Numbered from the stretch's first letter, positions 17,689-25,680 are shown. The stretch is DNA of 64,000 nt from Emergencia timonensis (GCF_900086585.1 NZ_FLKM01000008.1:682001-746000), one strand, 5' to 3'. Made by a program: numbers and translations. The notes: generated by a model not told the origin, from the sequence alone.

Positions 17689-18563
17689 GCAATCAACTTT
17701 TCCAACAAAACCTGGATGACAAAAAAGGCCCACAACCCGGAGGTCCCTATCTCATTCAGATGCTGTTCAAAGAGCCGGTAGAAATGCCGGATAAAGAAAA
17801 AATGACTGCCGTAATGGAGAAGCACATCGGATCAACAGAATGCTTCTGTTATGATAAGAAAATGGCCGGCTTTGCCGCACAGGAGCATATTGCAGAGTTC
17901 AAGGACGGAAAATGCCCGGTGCAGCTGATGGTGATGAAATGCGACAAGTTCAAGGGCAAAGGCTTTGATGCCTTCCTGATGAGCCAGATGTGGGACTGCC
18001 AGGAGGACCGGGAGCGGATCTTCCGGGAGTGCAAATATCAGGTGGTAGCCACCGATATGCTGGCCGCGGCGCTTCCGGCGCTGGAGCGTGCCAACCTGGA
18101 TGCCGACTTTTTGGAGGCTCTGGCGGAGCTGTACCCCACCTGTGAGGCATTCTATTTCCAGAACTGCGGCAAACTGTTTCTGGCGGAGGATGTGCGTTCT
18201 CACCAGATTGAAGGCTCGGATCGGTTCATCCGCTTTGGCGTCAATGTCCGCTTCTTTAACATTGAGGGCACCGAGGATATGCTCATCGACACGGTGGGCA
18301 TGAGCACCCTGTTCCTGCCCGACCTCCAGTACCACTTCCACGACATGGACCCCAACTGGGTGGTAAACCACGCCTACAATGTGGCATCGTACATATTGGA
18401 ACATGATAACCCCATTCAGGATGGTGAAACCATAGACGGCGTGGCGGATGGCCGGATGTGTCGGGAGATCCAGTGGAAGTGCCAGTATGAGGACGCCCTG
18501 ATCCAGCCGCCCAGAGGGGTGCTGGACATCCACATGGGCGAATATGCCGCGGGAGGGCGTTGA
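17685..18563 (+). CDS. DUF4261 family protein
   Basis: 292 residues. The DUF4261 pattern is present over most of the length: 'LMVMKCDKFKGKGFDAFLMS', 'IRFGVNVRFFNIEG', 'DTVGMSTLFLPDLQYHFHDM' and 'IQDGETIDGVAD'. A divergent homologue of the DUF4261 module inside the giant protein at 9598, so the array holds this fold twice. ATG overlaps the upstream stop; AAGGAGG lies 6 bases upstream. The next tiny membrane-protein gene begins one base after its stop. Confidence 0.75.
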   Translation: MSNQLFQQNLDDKKGPQPGGPYLIQMLFKEPVEMPDKEKMTAVMEKHIGSTECFCYDKKMAGFAAQEHIAEFKDGKCPVQLMVMKCDKFKGKGFDAFLMSQMWDCQEDRERIFRECKYQVVATDMLAAALPALERANLDADFLEALAELYPTCEAFYFQNCGKLFLAEDVRSHQIEGSDRFIRFGVNVRFFNIEGTEDMLIDTVGMSTLFLPDLQYHFHDMDPNWVVNHAYNVASYILEHDNPIQDGETIDGVADGRMCREIQWKCQYEDALIQPPRGVLDIHMGEYAAGGR

Positions 18564-18704
18564 ATGAACGGCGTTGTGCTCCTGGTGGGCGGAATGCTGC
18601 TTGTGGCGGTGATCAAGCTGATCGTAGACCGGAATTGGATGGTTCTGCTTCTCTGTGCGGTTGCCCTGTTCCTGGTCTTTGGGGCTGGACATCATACAAA
18701 ATAG
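18564..18704 (+). CDS. 46-residue two-helix membrane protein
   Basis: A short gene directly abutting the DUF4261 stop (TGA ATG). The product has two hydrophobic helices, 'VVLLVGGMLLVAVIKLIV' and 'MVLLLCAVALFLVFGAG', separated by a DRNW turn. It is the only membrane protein of the array and its last gene. A weak ribosome site (GGGAGGGCG) lies in the end of the preceding gene. Possibly an immunity protein for a membrane-acting toxin; this is inference. Confidence 0.5.
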   Translation: MNGVVLLVGGMLLVAVIKLIVDRNWMVLLLCAVALFLVFGAGHHTK

Positions 18705-18732
18705 GCCATTTTAAAAATCGAGGAGGTGAAGT

Positions 18733-19695
18733 ATGCAGAATTCAACAAATATGCGGATACTGGAATTACTCCGGTTTCTCTATGAGCAGACCGATGAAAA
18801 CCATCCCGCCACAGTATCTGACATCATTGCCCATCTGAATGGAAAAGGAATTCAGGCAGTGCGGCAGACTGTTTACGCGGATACCAATGCACTGATCGAT
18901 GCAGGAATTGATATTGTGGTGGTCAAGAGTACCCAAAACCAATATTTTATGGGAAGCCGCCTGTTTGAGTATCCAGAACTGAAAATGCTGACAGACGCAG
19001 TAGCATCCTCGAAGATCATTTCTGCCAAGAAATCTGAGGAACTAGTACAGAAATTATGCCGTCTGACCAGCACACATCAGGCAGAGCAACTTCAAAAATT
19101 TGCTGCTTTATCCAGCCGTGTCAAACCGCATAATGAAAAGGTTTACTATATCATTGATAATATCCAAACAGCGATTGGAAACCATCAGCAAATTCGGTTC
19201 CAATACTATGAATACACTCAGGAAAAAAAGAAAATCTTAAAGCATGATGGATATTATTATGTCGTAAATCCTTATGCGCTTGAATGGAAAAATGACCATT
19301 ACTATTTGATTGGATTTTCTCTGAAGCATCAGAAAATTGCTCACTTCCGTGTAGATCGTCTAACAAGCATAGAAAATCTTGAAACTTGCTTTATGCCGAT
19401 AGAGGGATTTGATGTAGCCTCCTATACAAATAAAATGGTTGATATGTTTACATCGGAGTCATCGAAGGAAGTAACCCTTCTATGTGAAAACGAATTGATG
19501 AGAGTAATCATAGATCATTATGGAGAAGATGCTGCTGTTGATAGGTATGATGATACACACTTCACAGCCAAAATTGAAGTGAACCCCAGTGGAACTTTTT
19601 ATGGCTGGATATTCAAATTCAAAGGGAAAATAAAAATTCTCTCTCCCAAAGAGTGCATTACGGAAATGCAGCAAATCGCTCAGGAATTTATATAG
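18733..19695 (+). CDS. WYL-domain transcriptional regulator
   Basis: 320 residues. An N-terminal winged HTH (~1-60, 'ILELLRFLYEQTDENHPATV') is followed by a WYL domain around 150-250 ('YYYVVNPYALEWKNDHYYLI', 'HFRVDRLTSIE') and a C-terminal WCX-like extension. WYL regulators respond to nucleic-acid-like ligands and often govern defence or mobile loci. The base composition here turns more AT-rich than the array upstream. GAGGAGGTGAAG precedes the ATG. It could control the upstream polyimmunity operon or the element itself; not shown by sequence. Confidence 0.85.
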   Translation: MQNSTNMRILELLRFLYEQTDENHPATVSDIIAHLNGKGIQAVRQTVYADTNALIDAGIDIVVVKSTQNQYFMGSRLFEYPELKMLTDAVASSKIISAKKSEELVQKLCRLTSTHQAEQLQKFAALSSRVKPHNEKVYYIIDNIQTAIGNHQQIRFQYYEYTQEKKKILKHDGYYYVVNPYALEWKNDHYYLIGFSLKHQKIAHFRVDRLTSIENLETCFMPIEGFDVASYTNKMVDMFTSESSKEVTLLCENELMRVIIDHYGEDAAVDRYDDTHFTAKIEVNPSGTFYGWIFKFKGKIKILSPKECITEMQQIAQEFI

Positions 19696-19698
19696 TGC

Positions 19699-19739
19699 AA
19701 AAGAGGTGTTATTGATTTTTAACACCTCTTTTCAAATGA
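19699..19739 (+). terminator. rho-independent terminator after WYL gene
   Basis: Perfect inverted repeat AAAAGAGGTGTT ... AACACCTCTTTT (19699-19732), four bases after the WYL stop. It probably closes the long immunity-WYL transcript. Confidence 0.8.
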
Positions 19740-19789
19740 AATTTTTATCCTTGAAGTGAACAGATGTTCGATATACAATATAAGCAAGA

Positions 19790-19809
19790 TGTTCGCAGTT
19801 CGTCGAACA
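19790..19809. promoter_or_regulatory. operator TGTTCG-N8-CGAACA upstream of XRE gene
   Basis: A 20-bp palindrome TGTTCGCAGTTCGTCGAACA, 17 bases before the GTG of the XRE gene. A half site (TGTTCGATATAC) precedes it near 19765. The same 20-bp palindrome type recurs at 20892-20911. Most likely the binding site of the XRE protein itself. Confidence 0.65.
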
Positions 19810-19826
19810 AATGAGAGGTGAATGCT

Positions 19827-20195
19827 GTGGGCAATATAACTTTTGGATCATTTATAGCCGAGAAACGCAAGGCGCACAAATTCAATTTACGCGATACAGC
19901 CAAGCATTTGAATATTGCTTACGGTTATCTGTGTGATATTGAACAAAGCCGCCGTCCTGCACCCAATGGAGATTTTGTGGAACGCATCTCCGCCTTTCTG
20001 AATTTGGATAAATCAGAACATGAGTTGCTTTTGGATCTGGCCGCAAAATCACGCAATACAGTATCTGCTGATTTGCCAGACTATATCATGGAAAAAGATA
20101 TTGTTCGGGCAGCCTTGCGTGTGGCAAAAGAAGTAGACGCTACCGATGAAGAATGGCAGACATTTATGAAAATGCTAAAGGAGCGTAAACGATAG
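19827..20195 (+). CDS. XRE-family repressor of the mobile element
   Basis: 122 residues with a classical HTH at ~6-65 ('NLRDTAKHLNIAYGYLCDIE', 'RISAFLNLDKSEHELLLDL'). The product is probably the element's repressor: it sits with a palindromic operator upstream and directly before an ImmA/IrrE protease gene, the arrangement by which ICEBs1-type elements are induced (protease cleaves repressor). GTG 19827 is chosen because GAGAGGTG lies 7 bases upstream; the GTG at 19818 is part of that site. Confidence 0.8.
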   Translation: MGNITFGSFIAEKRKAHKFNLRDTAKHLNIAYGYLCDIEQSRRPAPNGDFVERISAFLNLDKSEHELLLDLAAKSRNTVSADLPDYIMEKDIVRAALRVAKEVDATDEEWQTFMKMLKERKR

Positions 20196-20206
20196 GGGGG
20201 AGAGCT

Positions 20207-20821
20207 TTGTCAATTCCACAAATCCGTACAGAAGCAATCGAAGCGGTAGGGCGAAAAATCCTGATGGAATATGATCCCTCTCTGCTATCCGGTCAACCGT
20301 GTCCTGTGCCAATCGAAACCATTATTGAGACAAAGTTTGATCTAATCCTGGAGTTTCATACACTAAGAAAAAACCCCAAGATATTAGGGGAAACAATTTT
20401 CGATGACGGTGCCGTTGTTTTATATGACCAGATACAGAGACAGTATCGAATGATTGCAGTAAGAGCCGGTACAATCTTAATTGATGAACGGCTTTGTGAT
20501 CCGTCAAAATTAGGGCGGCTCCGTTTTACCTGTGCCCATGAGCTGGCTCATTGGGTACTACATAAGAAGTTGTACTCCGGTACTGGAGATGTTGCTGCTT
20601 ATAACGGAAATGTTTCTTCCGACGAAAGTCATGGCATAATTGAGCGTCAGGCAGACACTCTGGCCTCTGCTCTGCTAATGCCTTTACCGCAGATTAAAAA
20701 ATGTTTTTACCGGCTTAGAATAGGACGGACAGATGAACAGCTCATTGCAGAAATGGCAAATATTTTTGAGGTTTCCAAGCAAGCAATGCAGATTCGTCTA
20801 AAATCCAGGAACCTGATATAA
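20207..20821 (+). CDS. ImmA/IrrE-type metalloprotease (anti-repressor)
   Basis: 204 residues with the zinc-protease motif HELAH in 'TCAHELAHWVLHKK' (~residue 108) and a downstream 'ERQADTLASALLMP' carrying the third-ligand Glu region. ImmA/IrrE proteases cleave XRE repressors after DNA damage or cell signals. Start is TTG 20207 after a GGGGGG-type ribosome site. It follows the XRE gene by 11 bases and should be co-transcribed. Confidence 0.85.
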   Translation: MSIPQIRTEAIEAVGRKILMEYDPSLLSGQPCPVPIETIIETKFDLILEFHTLRKNPKILGETIFDDGAVVLYDQIQRQYRMIAVRAGTILIDERLCDPSKLGRLRFTCAHELAHWVLHKKLYSGTGDVAAYNGNVSSDESHGIIERQADTLASALLMPLPQIKKCFYRLRIGRTDEQLIAEMANIFEVSKQAMQIRLKSRNLI

Positions 20822-20891
20822 CCAAAGGGAGGAATAGAGGGAGGCACTGCCCTCTCTCACTCTCCTCCTCTATGCTATTTTGCGCCTAATA

Positions 20892-20911
20892 TGTTCGCGA
20901 TATTGCGAACA
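20892..20911. promoter_or_regulatory. second operator TGTTCG-N8-CGAACA
   Basis: Palindrome TGTTCGCGATATTGCGAACA, directly upstream of the ribosome site of the 20926 gene. It shares both half-sites with 19790-19809, so the XRE protein probably represses both transcripts. Confidence 0.65.
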
Positions 20912-20925
20912 AGGAGGGATATTCC

Positions 20926-21462
20926 ATGAGAAAAGAAAGTACAACAATCCAAAAATGTAACAGCAGGCTAACAGCTTTGGGGCTTAACAGCGACGCTGCG
21001 TTTCATAGAAGTAAGCTGATTCTAAAGATTTACCGTGATGTAGTCTGGGTTCTGAGTGAACGGGCAGAAGAATTACAAGAAACTGCTTGGATTATGGGAG
21101 AACAAGATATAGAGTCTGGCCTCTGCTATCTTGAAAATTTTGCACCAGATATTGAACTGCAAGCCTTTGAAGAAAAAGTGTGCTGCCTTGTTCAAAATCA
21201 AATGCTGGTCAATATTATTGACCGCGCACTCCTTCGTCTGAAACGGTATCCAGATCGAGGAGAACTTTACTATGAAATTTTGACTAAGCAATTCATCTAT
21301 CGGTTCAACAGTACAGAGAAAGAATTGCTGGAAGAACTAAATATAGAGCGCAGTGTCTTTTATGACCGAAAACGAGAAGCCATCTATTTATTTTCTGTTT
21401 GCTTGTTTGGATATTCTATTCCAGAAGTCCTGGAGGAGCTGCCCCGACTAAATTCCGACTAA
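20926..21462 (+). CDS. hypothetical element regulator
   Basis: 178 residues, helical, unrecognised by name. The C-terminal third ('YRFNSTEKELLEELNIERSV', 'FYDRKREAIYLFSVCLFGYS') resembles the HTH of ArpU/RinA-like or sigma-like activators of phages and ICEs. It is preceded by an XRE-type operator and overlapped at its 3' end by 11-bp-phased CCGAC repeats, which could be its own binding sites ahead of the downstream sigma-like gene. Both suggestions are inference. Confidence 0.5.
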   Translation: MRKESTTIQKCNSRLTALGLNSDAAFHRSKLILKIYRDVVWVLSERAEELQETAWIMGEQDIESGLCYLENFAPDIELQAFEEKVCCLVQNQMLVNIIDRALLRLKRYPDRGELYYEILTKQFIYRFNSTEKELLEELNIERSVFYDRKREAIYLFSVCLFGYSIPEVLEELPRLNSD

Positions 21463-21510
21463 ATCCCGACAAATCCCCGACCTAATCCCTACTCCCTTCC
21501 GACTTCCGAC
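21444..21510 (+). repeat. CCGAC iterons phased at 11 bp
   Basis: CCGAC starts at 21444, 21455, 21466 and 21477 (exactly 11 bp apart, units of CCGACTAAAT type), then 21499 and 21506. The run straddles the 20926 stop codon and ends just before a TATACTTGGTATAGT inverted repeat that looks like a promoter core. One-turn spacing suggests a cooperative activator or replication/mobilisation site. Confidence 0.6.
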
Positions 21511-21565
21511 CTGCTATACTTGGTATAGTGGCAGGAATGTGCTAAATTGGATACTTTTCTACATA

Positions 21566-21591
21566 AGGCCCGGCATTGACCGGGCTTTTTT
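21566..21591 (+). terminator. terminator
   Basis: GCCCGG-CATTGA-CCGGGC hairpin followed by TTTTTT. It lies between the iteron promoter and the sigma-like gene, so it may attenuate that transcript. Confidence 0.75.
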
Positions 21592-21624
21592 CATTCCTGC
21601 TGCAATATGGCGGCAGGAACATGG

Positions 21625-21657
21625 CTGGAAGTGAAAACACTTCCGGCCTTTTTCTTT
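21625..21657 (+). terminator. second terminator-like hairpin
   Basis: GGAAGTG-AAAA-CACTTCC followed by a T-rich GGCCTTTTTCTTT. Two successive terminators before the sigma-like gene imply control by read-through, or a short RNA ending here. Confidence 0.6.
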
Positions 21658-21762
21658 GCCCGGTATTAGGAGGCCGGTATGCGCTGGGAGGCGTACATAG
21701 CAAAATATCCATGACACCGTTCAAATTCGCTGACTACCAAAAATTTGAACGGAGGAAAGGAT

Positions 21763-22311
21763 ATGACGAGAGTATTTATTTGGAAAAATAACAGCCCACA
21801 GGAATGGGAGGAAATCAGTTTTTCAGCGTTCAGTAAGGCACGCCGCAATGGTTGTTTTACTGGGCGCTTTTTTGTTGAAACAGTCAAAATGTTCCGTGAT
21901 GAAGATGACCGCATTATTATGGAATGTTCTCGCAAAGATTTTGAAAAATACCAGCAGGAGGACCGCCACAGCCGCTATCTCCAAGAACATGAGAAAAGCC
22001 GCTCTATATTCCCAGCTTCCCATGTGGGAGATCGTGACGGCACAGAGGAAGGTTATCAGGATACAGATTTGTTTGTGGATGAATCTGTTGATACTGCGGA
22101 ACAAGCAATTTGTAATCTTCTTATGGCCGATCTGCACCGTGCCTTGCAGCAGCTGAGTCAGAAAGAACGCTCTTTTATCTTGGATTATTACAGCATGGAA
22201 AAGCCAAGTACACTGCAATTAGCCAAAAGATATGGCATTAGTCAGCCCGCAGCTCATAAGCGTCTGAAAAAAATTGAAGAAAAAATAAAAAAGTTGGTTA
22301 TAGATTTCTAA
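21763..22311 (+). CDS. sigma-70 region-4-like regulator
   Basis: 182 residues. The C-terminal ~60 residues form a sigma-region-4-type HTH ('LQQLSQKERSFILDYYSME', 'TLQLAKRYGISQPAAHKRLK'). The N-terminal part lacks a clear region 2. Proteins like this are standard in Clostridia mobile elements between regulator and excisionase genes. ATG 21763 has GGAGGAAAGG upstream. Probably an activator of element genes. Confidence 0.75.
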   Translation: MTRVFIWKNNSPQEWEEISFSAFSKARRNGCFTGRFFVETVKMFRDEDDRIIMECSRKDFEKYQQEDRHSRYLQEHEKSRSIFPASHVGDRDGTEEGYQDTDLFVDESVDTAEQAICNLLMADLHRALQQLSQKERSFILDYYSMEKPSTLQLAKRYGISQPAAHKRLKKIEEKIKKLVIDF

Positions 22312-22730
22312 AAAAAGTGGCAGTAGCAAGTGAGAGGGAAATCCTTTCACTTGCACCTTGACAACCTCATATACGAATCATTAAGTTTGATCCTCTTTGG
22401 GCGTAATAGCCGCTACATCAGCGGTATATTTTCTGAGAGCTGCCACTCACATAACAGGCCAACCCATTTTTGCTGTATAGATGAGTTTGCGGTTTATCAG
22501 AAATATATCAGGCTGGAATACATCGGATGGCATCCGGTCATGGCATAACAAGGAGGAAAGCTCTCTTACAGCCATAGTCCGAGCGTGATAACAACCGTCG
22601 CAGGCCATGGGTAAGACCAAACGAAGTGGAGGTGAAATTCCTGAGAAGCAGGCCAGCCACCTGCGGCTTAATGATTACCCAAATCCCTGGGGTGTCGTGG
22701 ACAAGTAAGGGATAAAACAGGCGCTAAATT
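22312..22730 (+). other. 419-base intergenic stretch with structured segments
   Basis: No convincing large gene. It holds a perfect hairpin with stems GCAAGTGA/TCACTTGC at 22326-22354 directly after the sigma-like gene, an AGGAGG-like site at 22551-22556 without a following start, and a 33-codon ORF at 22607-22708 (begins MGKTKRSGGE) whose ribosome site is poor. Within that ORF, TGGGTAA (22608) pairs with TTACCCA (22675), and GCAGG/CCTGC form an inner stem, so an RNA role is as likely as coding. Confidence 0.4.
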
Positions 22731-22768
22731 GAAGGAGACTCTGTAATTTGCAGAGCCTCCTTCTTACA
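22731..22768 (+). terminator. terminator before mazF
   Basis: Hairpin GAAGGAGACTCTG-TAATTT-GCAGAGCCTCCTTC followed by TTACAT. It ends whatever is transcribed from the preceding intergenic stretch. Confidence 0.65.
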
Positions 22769-22799
22769 TAATCAAATCTCAAAACATAGGAGGATGAAC

Positions 22800-23180
22800 A
22801 TGAAAGAAGATTGGATTTATAAGCGTGGGGATTTATATTATGCCAATTTGAATCCTTATTTTGGATCAGAGCAAGGCGGCACCCGTCCTGTCCTGGTTCT
22901 TCAAAACAATGTGGGGAATTTTTTCTGCCCCACTTTGATCGTAGCTCCGCTCACCAGTAAATGGATTAAGAAAAAGGAGCTGCCCACACACTATGCACTG
23001 GAGAGCGTTCCAGAGCTTGGACTGAAATCTGTTGTTCTGCTGGAGCAAATTAAAACGATTGATAAAAGGCGTGTTTTATCGTACATTGGGCGCGTATCTC
23101 GCGAAGAAATGAGAGCGATTGATGATGCTCTGCAAGTTAGTTTGGATATTCATATTCCAGAGGAAATGGAGGCTCCGTAA
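22800..23180 (+). CDS. MazF/PemK-type toxin, no antitoxin beside it
   Basis: 126 residues with the MazF fold signature: 'YKRGDLYYANLNPYFGSEQG', 'GTRPVLVLQNN', 'VAPLTSK', and 'LLEQIKTIDKRRVLSYIGRV'. MazF cleaves RNA at short sequences. No MazE-like gene adjoins it: upstream is the intergenic stretch, downstream an HTH_17 protein. It may serve element stability with a distant antitoxin, or have been adapted as a regulator. ATG 22800 is 7 bases from AGGAGG; ATG 22794 is too close. Confidence 0.85.
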   Translation: MKEDWIYKRGDLYYANLNPYFGSEQGGTRPVLVLQNNVGNFFCPTLIVAPLTSKWIKKKELPTHYALESVPELGLKSVVLLEQIKTIDKRRVLSYIGRVSREEMRAIDDALQVSLDIHIPEEMEAP

Positions 23181-23210
23181 GGCCACTTACCGGATAAAGG
23201 AGGCGTTTTT

Positions 23211-23438
23211 ATGTTTGAAGCAAGAATTGCGGAATTGAACCGATTTAATGAACAAAATCCTGTCAGCTATGACAAAAGAACCTATACGGTCGATGAGATT
23301 CAGGACATTCTGGGTATCAGTCGTCCTACAGCATATAATCTGGTAAAACAAGGTGTATTCCACAGCGTCAGAGTCGGCGGTCATATCCGCATTTCCAAAA
23401 AGAGCTTTGATGACTGGCTGGATCACGCAGATGAATGA
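23211..23438 (+). CDS. HTH_17 excisionase-type protein
   Basis: 75 residues: a winged HTH of the MerR/excisionase class ('YTVDEIQDILGISRPTAYNL', 'VRVGGHIRISKKSFDDWLDH'). Such proteins bend DNA at att sites or regulate element genes. AAAGGAGG precedes the ATG; a terminator follows immediately. Confidence 0.8.
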   Translation: MFEARIAELNRFNEQNPVSYDKRTYTVDEIQDILGISRPTAYNLVKQGVFHSVRVGGHIRISKKSFDDWLDHADE

Positions 23439-23444
23439 TTTGTC

Positions 23445-23484
23445 AAGGATGCCGATCTCCAAATCGACATCCTTAACTTTTTTT
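23445..23484 (+). terminator. terminator
   Basis: AAGGATGCCGAT/ATCGACATCCTT hairpin with a downstream TTTTTTT run, six bases after the HTH_17 stop. Confidence 0.8.
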
Positions 23485-23542
23485 CTGCTTTCTCTTACAA
23501 TGAGGCCATAGCAAGAAAAACTTTATAGAGGAGGCAAAAGCC

Positions 23543-23980
23543 ATGCAAAAACAAAGAGTAAAGACCAGTATGTCTGTACCAGAGATGGGCAAAATGCTTG
23601 GGCTTGGTAAAGTAGAATCCTATTGGTTGGTTAAAAAGAACTATTTCAAAACAATTCAAGTGGCCGGACGAATGAGAGTTATGCTGGATAGCTTTGAAGA
23701 TTGGTATGCCGGCCAGTTCCACTATAAAAAAGTGGATGGTACACCGCCCGGAGAGAAATGGAGGCATACTACGATGTCAGTTCCAGAAATGGCGGATCTT
23801 TTGGGGCTGAAATCTGGCACAGCTTATGACCTTGTTAAAAGGGGCTATTTTGAGACGACCTTGATTGATCGAAGAATTCGTATCATTACCAGCAGTTTTG
23901 AAGCCTGGTATCAAAAGCAAACTCATTATGTGAAAATCTCAGAAAGGAGCAATGAAAATGGCATCTATCGTGAAGCGTAA
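23543..23980 (+). CDS. tandem-HTH_17 excisionase
   Basis: 145 residues made of two homologous HTH_17 units: 'MSVPEMGKMLGLGKVESYWL' with 'RMRVMLDSFEDWYAGQFHY', and 'MSVPEMADLLGLKSGTAYDL' with 'RIRIITSSFEAWYQKQTHY'. The internal duplication allows binding to two adjacent DNA sites. The gene overlaps the integrase start, so excisionase and integrase are translationally coupled. Confidence 0.8.
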   Translation: MQKQRVKTSMSVPEMGKMLGLGKVESYWLVKKNYFKTIQVAGRMRVMLDSFEDWYAGQFHYKKVDGTPPGEKWRHTTMSVPEMADLLGLKSGTAYDLVKRGYFETTLIDRRIRIITSSFEAWYQKQTHYVKISERSNENGIYREA

Positions 23981-25340
23981 AAGCAAATATTCTGTGGTGT
24001 ATGATTACACAGATGAAAACGGAAAACGCAGACAGCGTTGGGAAACCTTCAGCACAAATGCAGAAGCAAAAAAACGAAAAAAGCAAATTGAGTATGAGCA
24101 GGACTCTGGAACCTTCTTTATTCCTACGGCAAAGACCCTGAACGATCTGCTCGATGAATATATGTCCATCTATGGTGTAAATACATGGGCAATGTCAACA
24201 TATGAAAGCCGCCGTGGTCTGGCGAGAAACTACATAACTCCTATTATCGGAGATATGTTACTATCCGACATCACTCCAAGGATGATGGATAAGTATTACC
24301 GCGATCTGCTCTCTGTGAAAACGGTAAGCGTCAACAACCGCAAACCCACAAGCGAATATCTGACCCCGCATACAGTAAGAGAAATTCACAAGCTACTTCG
24401 CAGTGCCTTTAATCAGGCGGTGCGTTGGGAACTAATCAGCCGTAACCCTGTTCTGAATGCGACACTTCCCAAAGAAGAACATAAAGAACGGGATATATGG
24501 ACTGCCGAAACGCTGAGCAAGGCGATGGAAGTCTGTGATGATCCTATCCTCTCCCTTGCCTTAAATCTGGCGTTTTCCTGCTCTTTACGCATTGGCGAAA
24601 TGCTGGGCCTTACCTGGGACTGCATTGATATTGCACCACAGAGCATAGAAAATGGTTCAGCTTATATATTCGTCAACAAAGAGCTGCAACGGGTTACACG
24701 AGGTGCATTGGACGATTTGAGCGACAAAGGTGTTATTAAGAAGTTTCCACCTTGCATAGCCAGTACCCATACTGCTCTGGTCCTGAAAGAGCCTAAAACC
24801 AAAACCAGTATTCGCCGCGTGTACCTGCCGAAAACAGTTGCCTATATGCTGGTAGAGAGAAAAAAAGAAATCGACGAGCTGATGGATCTGTTTGGAGACG
24901 AATACATCGACAATAACCTGGTCTTTTGCTCCAGCAATGGCCGTCCGATGGAAAGCCAGGTGATTAACCGTGCTTTCAATAAACTTATCAAAGAAAACGG
25001 ACTGCCTCATGTTGTATTCCATTCTCTCCGCCACTCCAGCATCACCTACAAGCTGAAACTCAATGGCGGCGATATGAAATCCGTCCAGGGCGACTCTGGT
25101 CATGCTCAGGTAAAAATGGTTGCAGATGTCTATTCTCACATCATCGACGAGGATCGCTGCATAAACGCTCAGCGATTGGAGGAAGCATTTTACTCATCCA
25201 AGACTCCTGATCCTGTTGAAGATACAGAGCCTAAAACTGCGGATACTGCCGTCACTGAAAGTGATGCAGCGAAGATACTGGAACTGCTTAAAAATCCCGA
25301 AACTGCCGCACTGCTCAAGCAGCTGGCAAAAGCTTTATAA
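23958..25340 (+). CDS. int: tyrosine recombinase (integrase)
   Basis: 460 residues. N-terminal AP2-type arm-binding region (~1-55), SAM-like core-binding region (~60-165), catalytic region ~185-400 with Arg in 'SLRIGEMLGLTW', the HxxR box 'HSLRHSSITYKL', GHAQ and the nucleophile Tyr in 'VYSHIID'. All catalytic residues are present. The gene ends ~350 bases from the 3' end of tRNA-Arg, the usual place for an integrase at its att site, so the element extends leftwards, including at least the regulatory genes and probably the immunity array. ATG 23958 is 8 bases from GGAG; ATG 23952 is too close. Confidence 0.9.
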   Translation: MASIVKRKSKYSVVYDYTDENGKRRQRWETFSTNAEAKKRKKQIEYEQDSGTFFIPTAKTLNDLLDEYMSIYGVNTWAMSTYESRRGLARNYITPIIGDMLLSDITPRMMDKYYRDLLSVKTVSVNNRKPTSEYLTPHTVREIHKLLRSAFNQAVRWELISRNPVLNATLPKEEHKERDIWTAETLSKAMEVCDDPILSLALNLAFSCSLRIGEMLGLTWDCIDIAPQSIENGSAYIFVNKELQRVTRGALDDLSDKGVIKKFPPCIASTHTALVLKEPKTKTSIRRVYLPKTVAYMLVERKKEIDELMDLFGDEYIDNNLVFCSSNGRPMESQVINRAFNKLIKENGLPHVVFHSLRHSSITYKLKLNGGDMKSVQGDSGHAQVKMVADVYSHIIDEDRCINAQRLEEAFYSSKTPDPVEDTEPKTADTAVTESDAAKILELLKNPETAALLKQLAKAL

Positions 25341-25352
25341 AGTCCCTCCCTC

Positions 25353-25389
25353 AGAAGAACGCCTCTCACTTTGTGAGAGGTTTTCTTCG
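25353..25389 (+). terminator. terminator of integrase
   Basis: CCTCTCAC-TT-TGTGAGAGG stem extended by GAAGAAC/GTTTTCTTC, followed by T-rich sequence. Confidence 0.75.
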
Positions 25390-25425
25390 TTTGAACCACT
25401 TTGCACAGTGACCAAACACTTTTTT

Positions 25426-25600
25426 TGTTAGCAAGGTTCTGAAAGCATTTTTGAGCGATGTTAGCAAATTCGCGATTTTGTTTGCAACTTCCTCTAATTT
25501 CTGCTAACAAATGTTTGCAAGTTCCTTTGGTAAAAATCGAACCTCTGACTTACCGCCTTTCTTAGCAAAAGGCCAAATCTCGTTAGCAAATGTTAGCAAA
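25426..25600. promoter_or_regulatory. array of GTTAGCAAA sites, probable integrase arm sites
   Basis: TTAGCAA recurs at 25428, 25461, 25562, 25583 and 25593 (plus strand), with a reversed copy TGCTAACAA at 25502 and looser TTTGCAA copies at 25480 and 25514. The repeats fill the gap between integrase and tRNA. Position, repetition and mixed orientation fit arm-type binding sites of a lambda-like integrase or its excisionase. No gene in this stretch. Confidence 0.6.
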
Positions 25601-25642
25601 CCAAGGTTTTTTGCAAAAAATCCACAAAAGCCGCAGAAATAA

Positions 25643-25680
25643 GAAAAGCCGAAAACCCTGATAAATCAAAGGTTTTCGGC
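25643..25680 (-). terminator. terminator of tRNA-Arg
   Basis: Stem GCCGAAAACC/GGTTTTCGGC; on the minus strand it is followed by TTTTCTTATTT. It lies 9 bases beyond the tRNA CCA end, so it terminates the tRNA transcript. Confidence 0.8.

Noticed and set aside
21679..21714. 11-codon ORF (MRWEAYIAKYP) with strong ribosome site AGGAGG upstream of the sigma-like gene
   Set aside because: Too short to support as a gene; could be a leader peptide, but nothing in it (no codon run) suggests attenuation.
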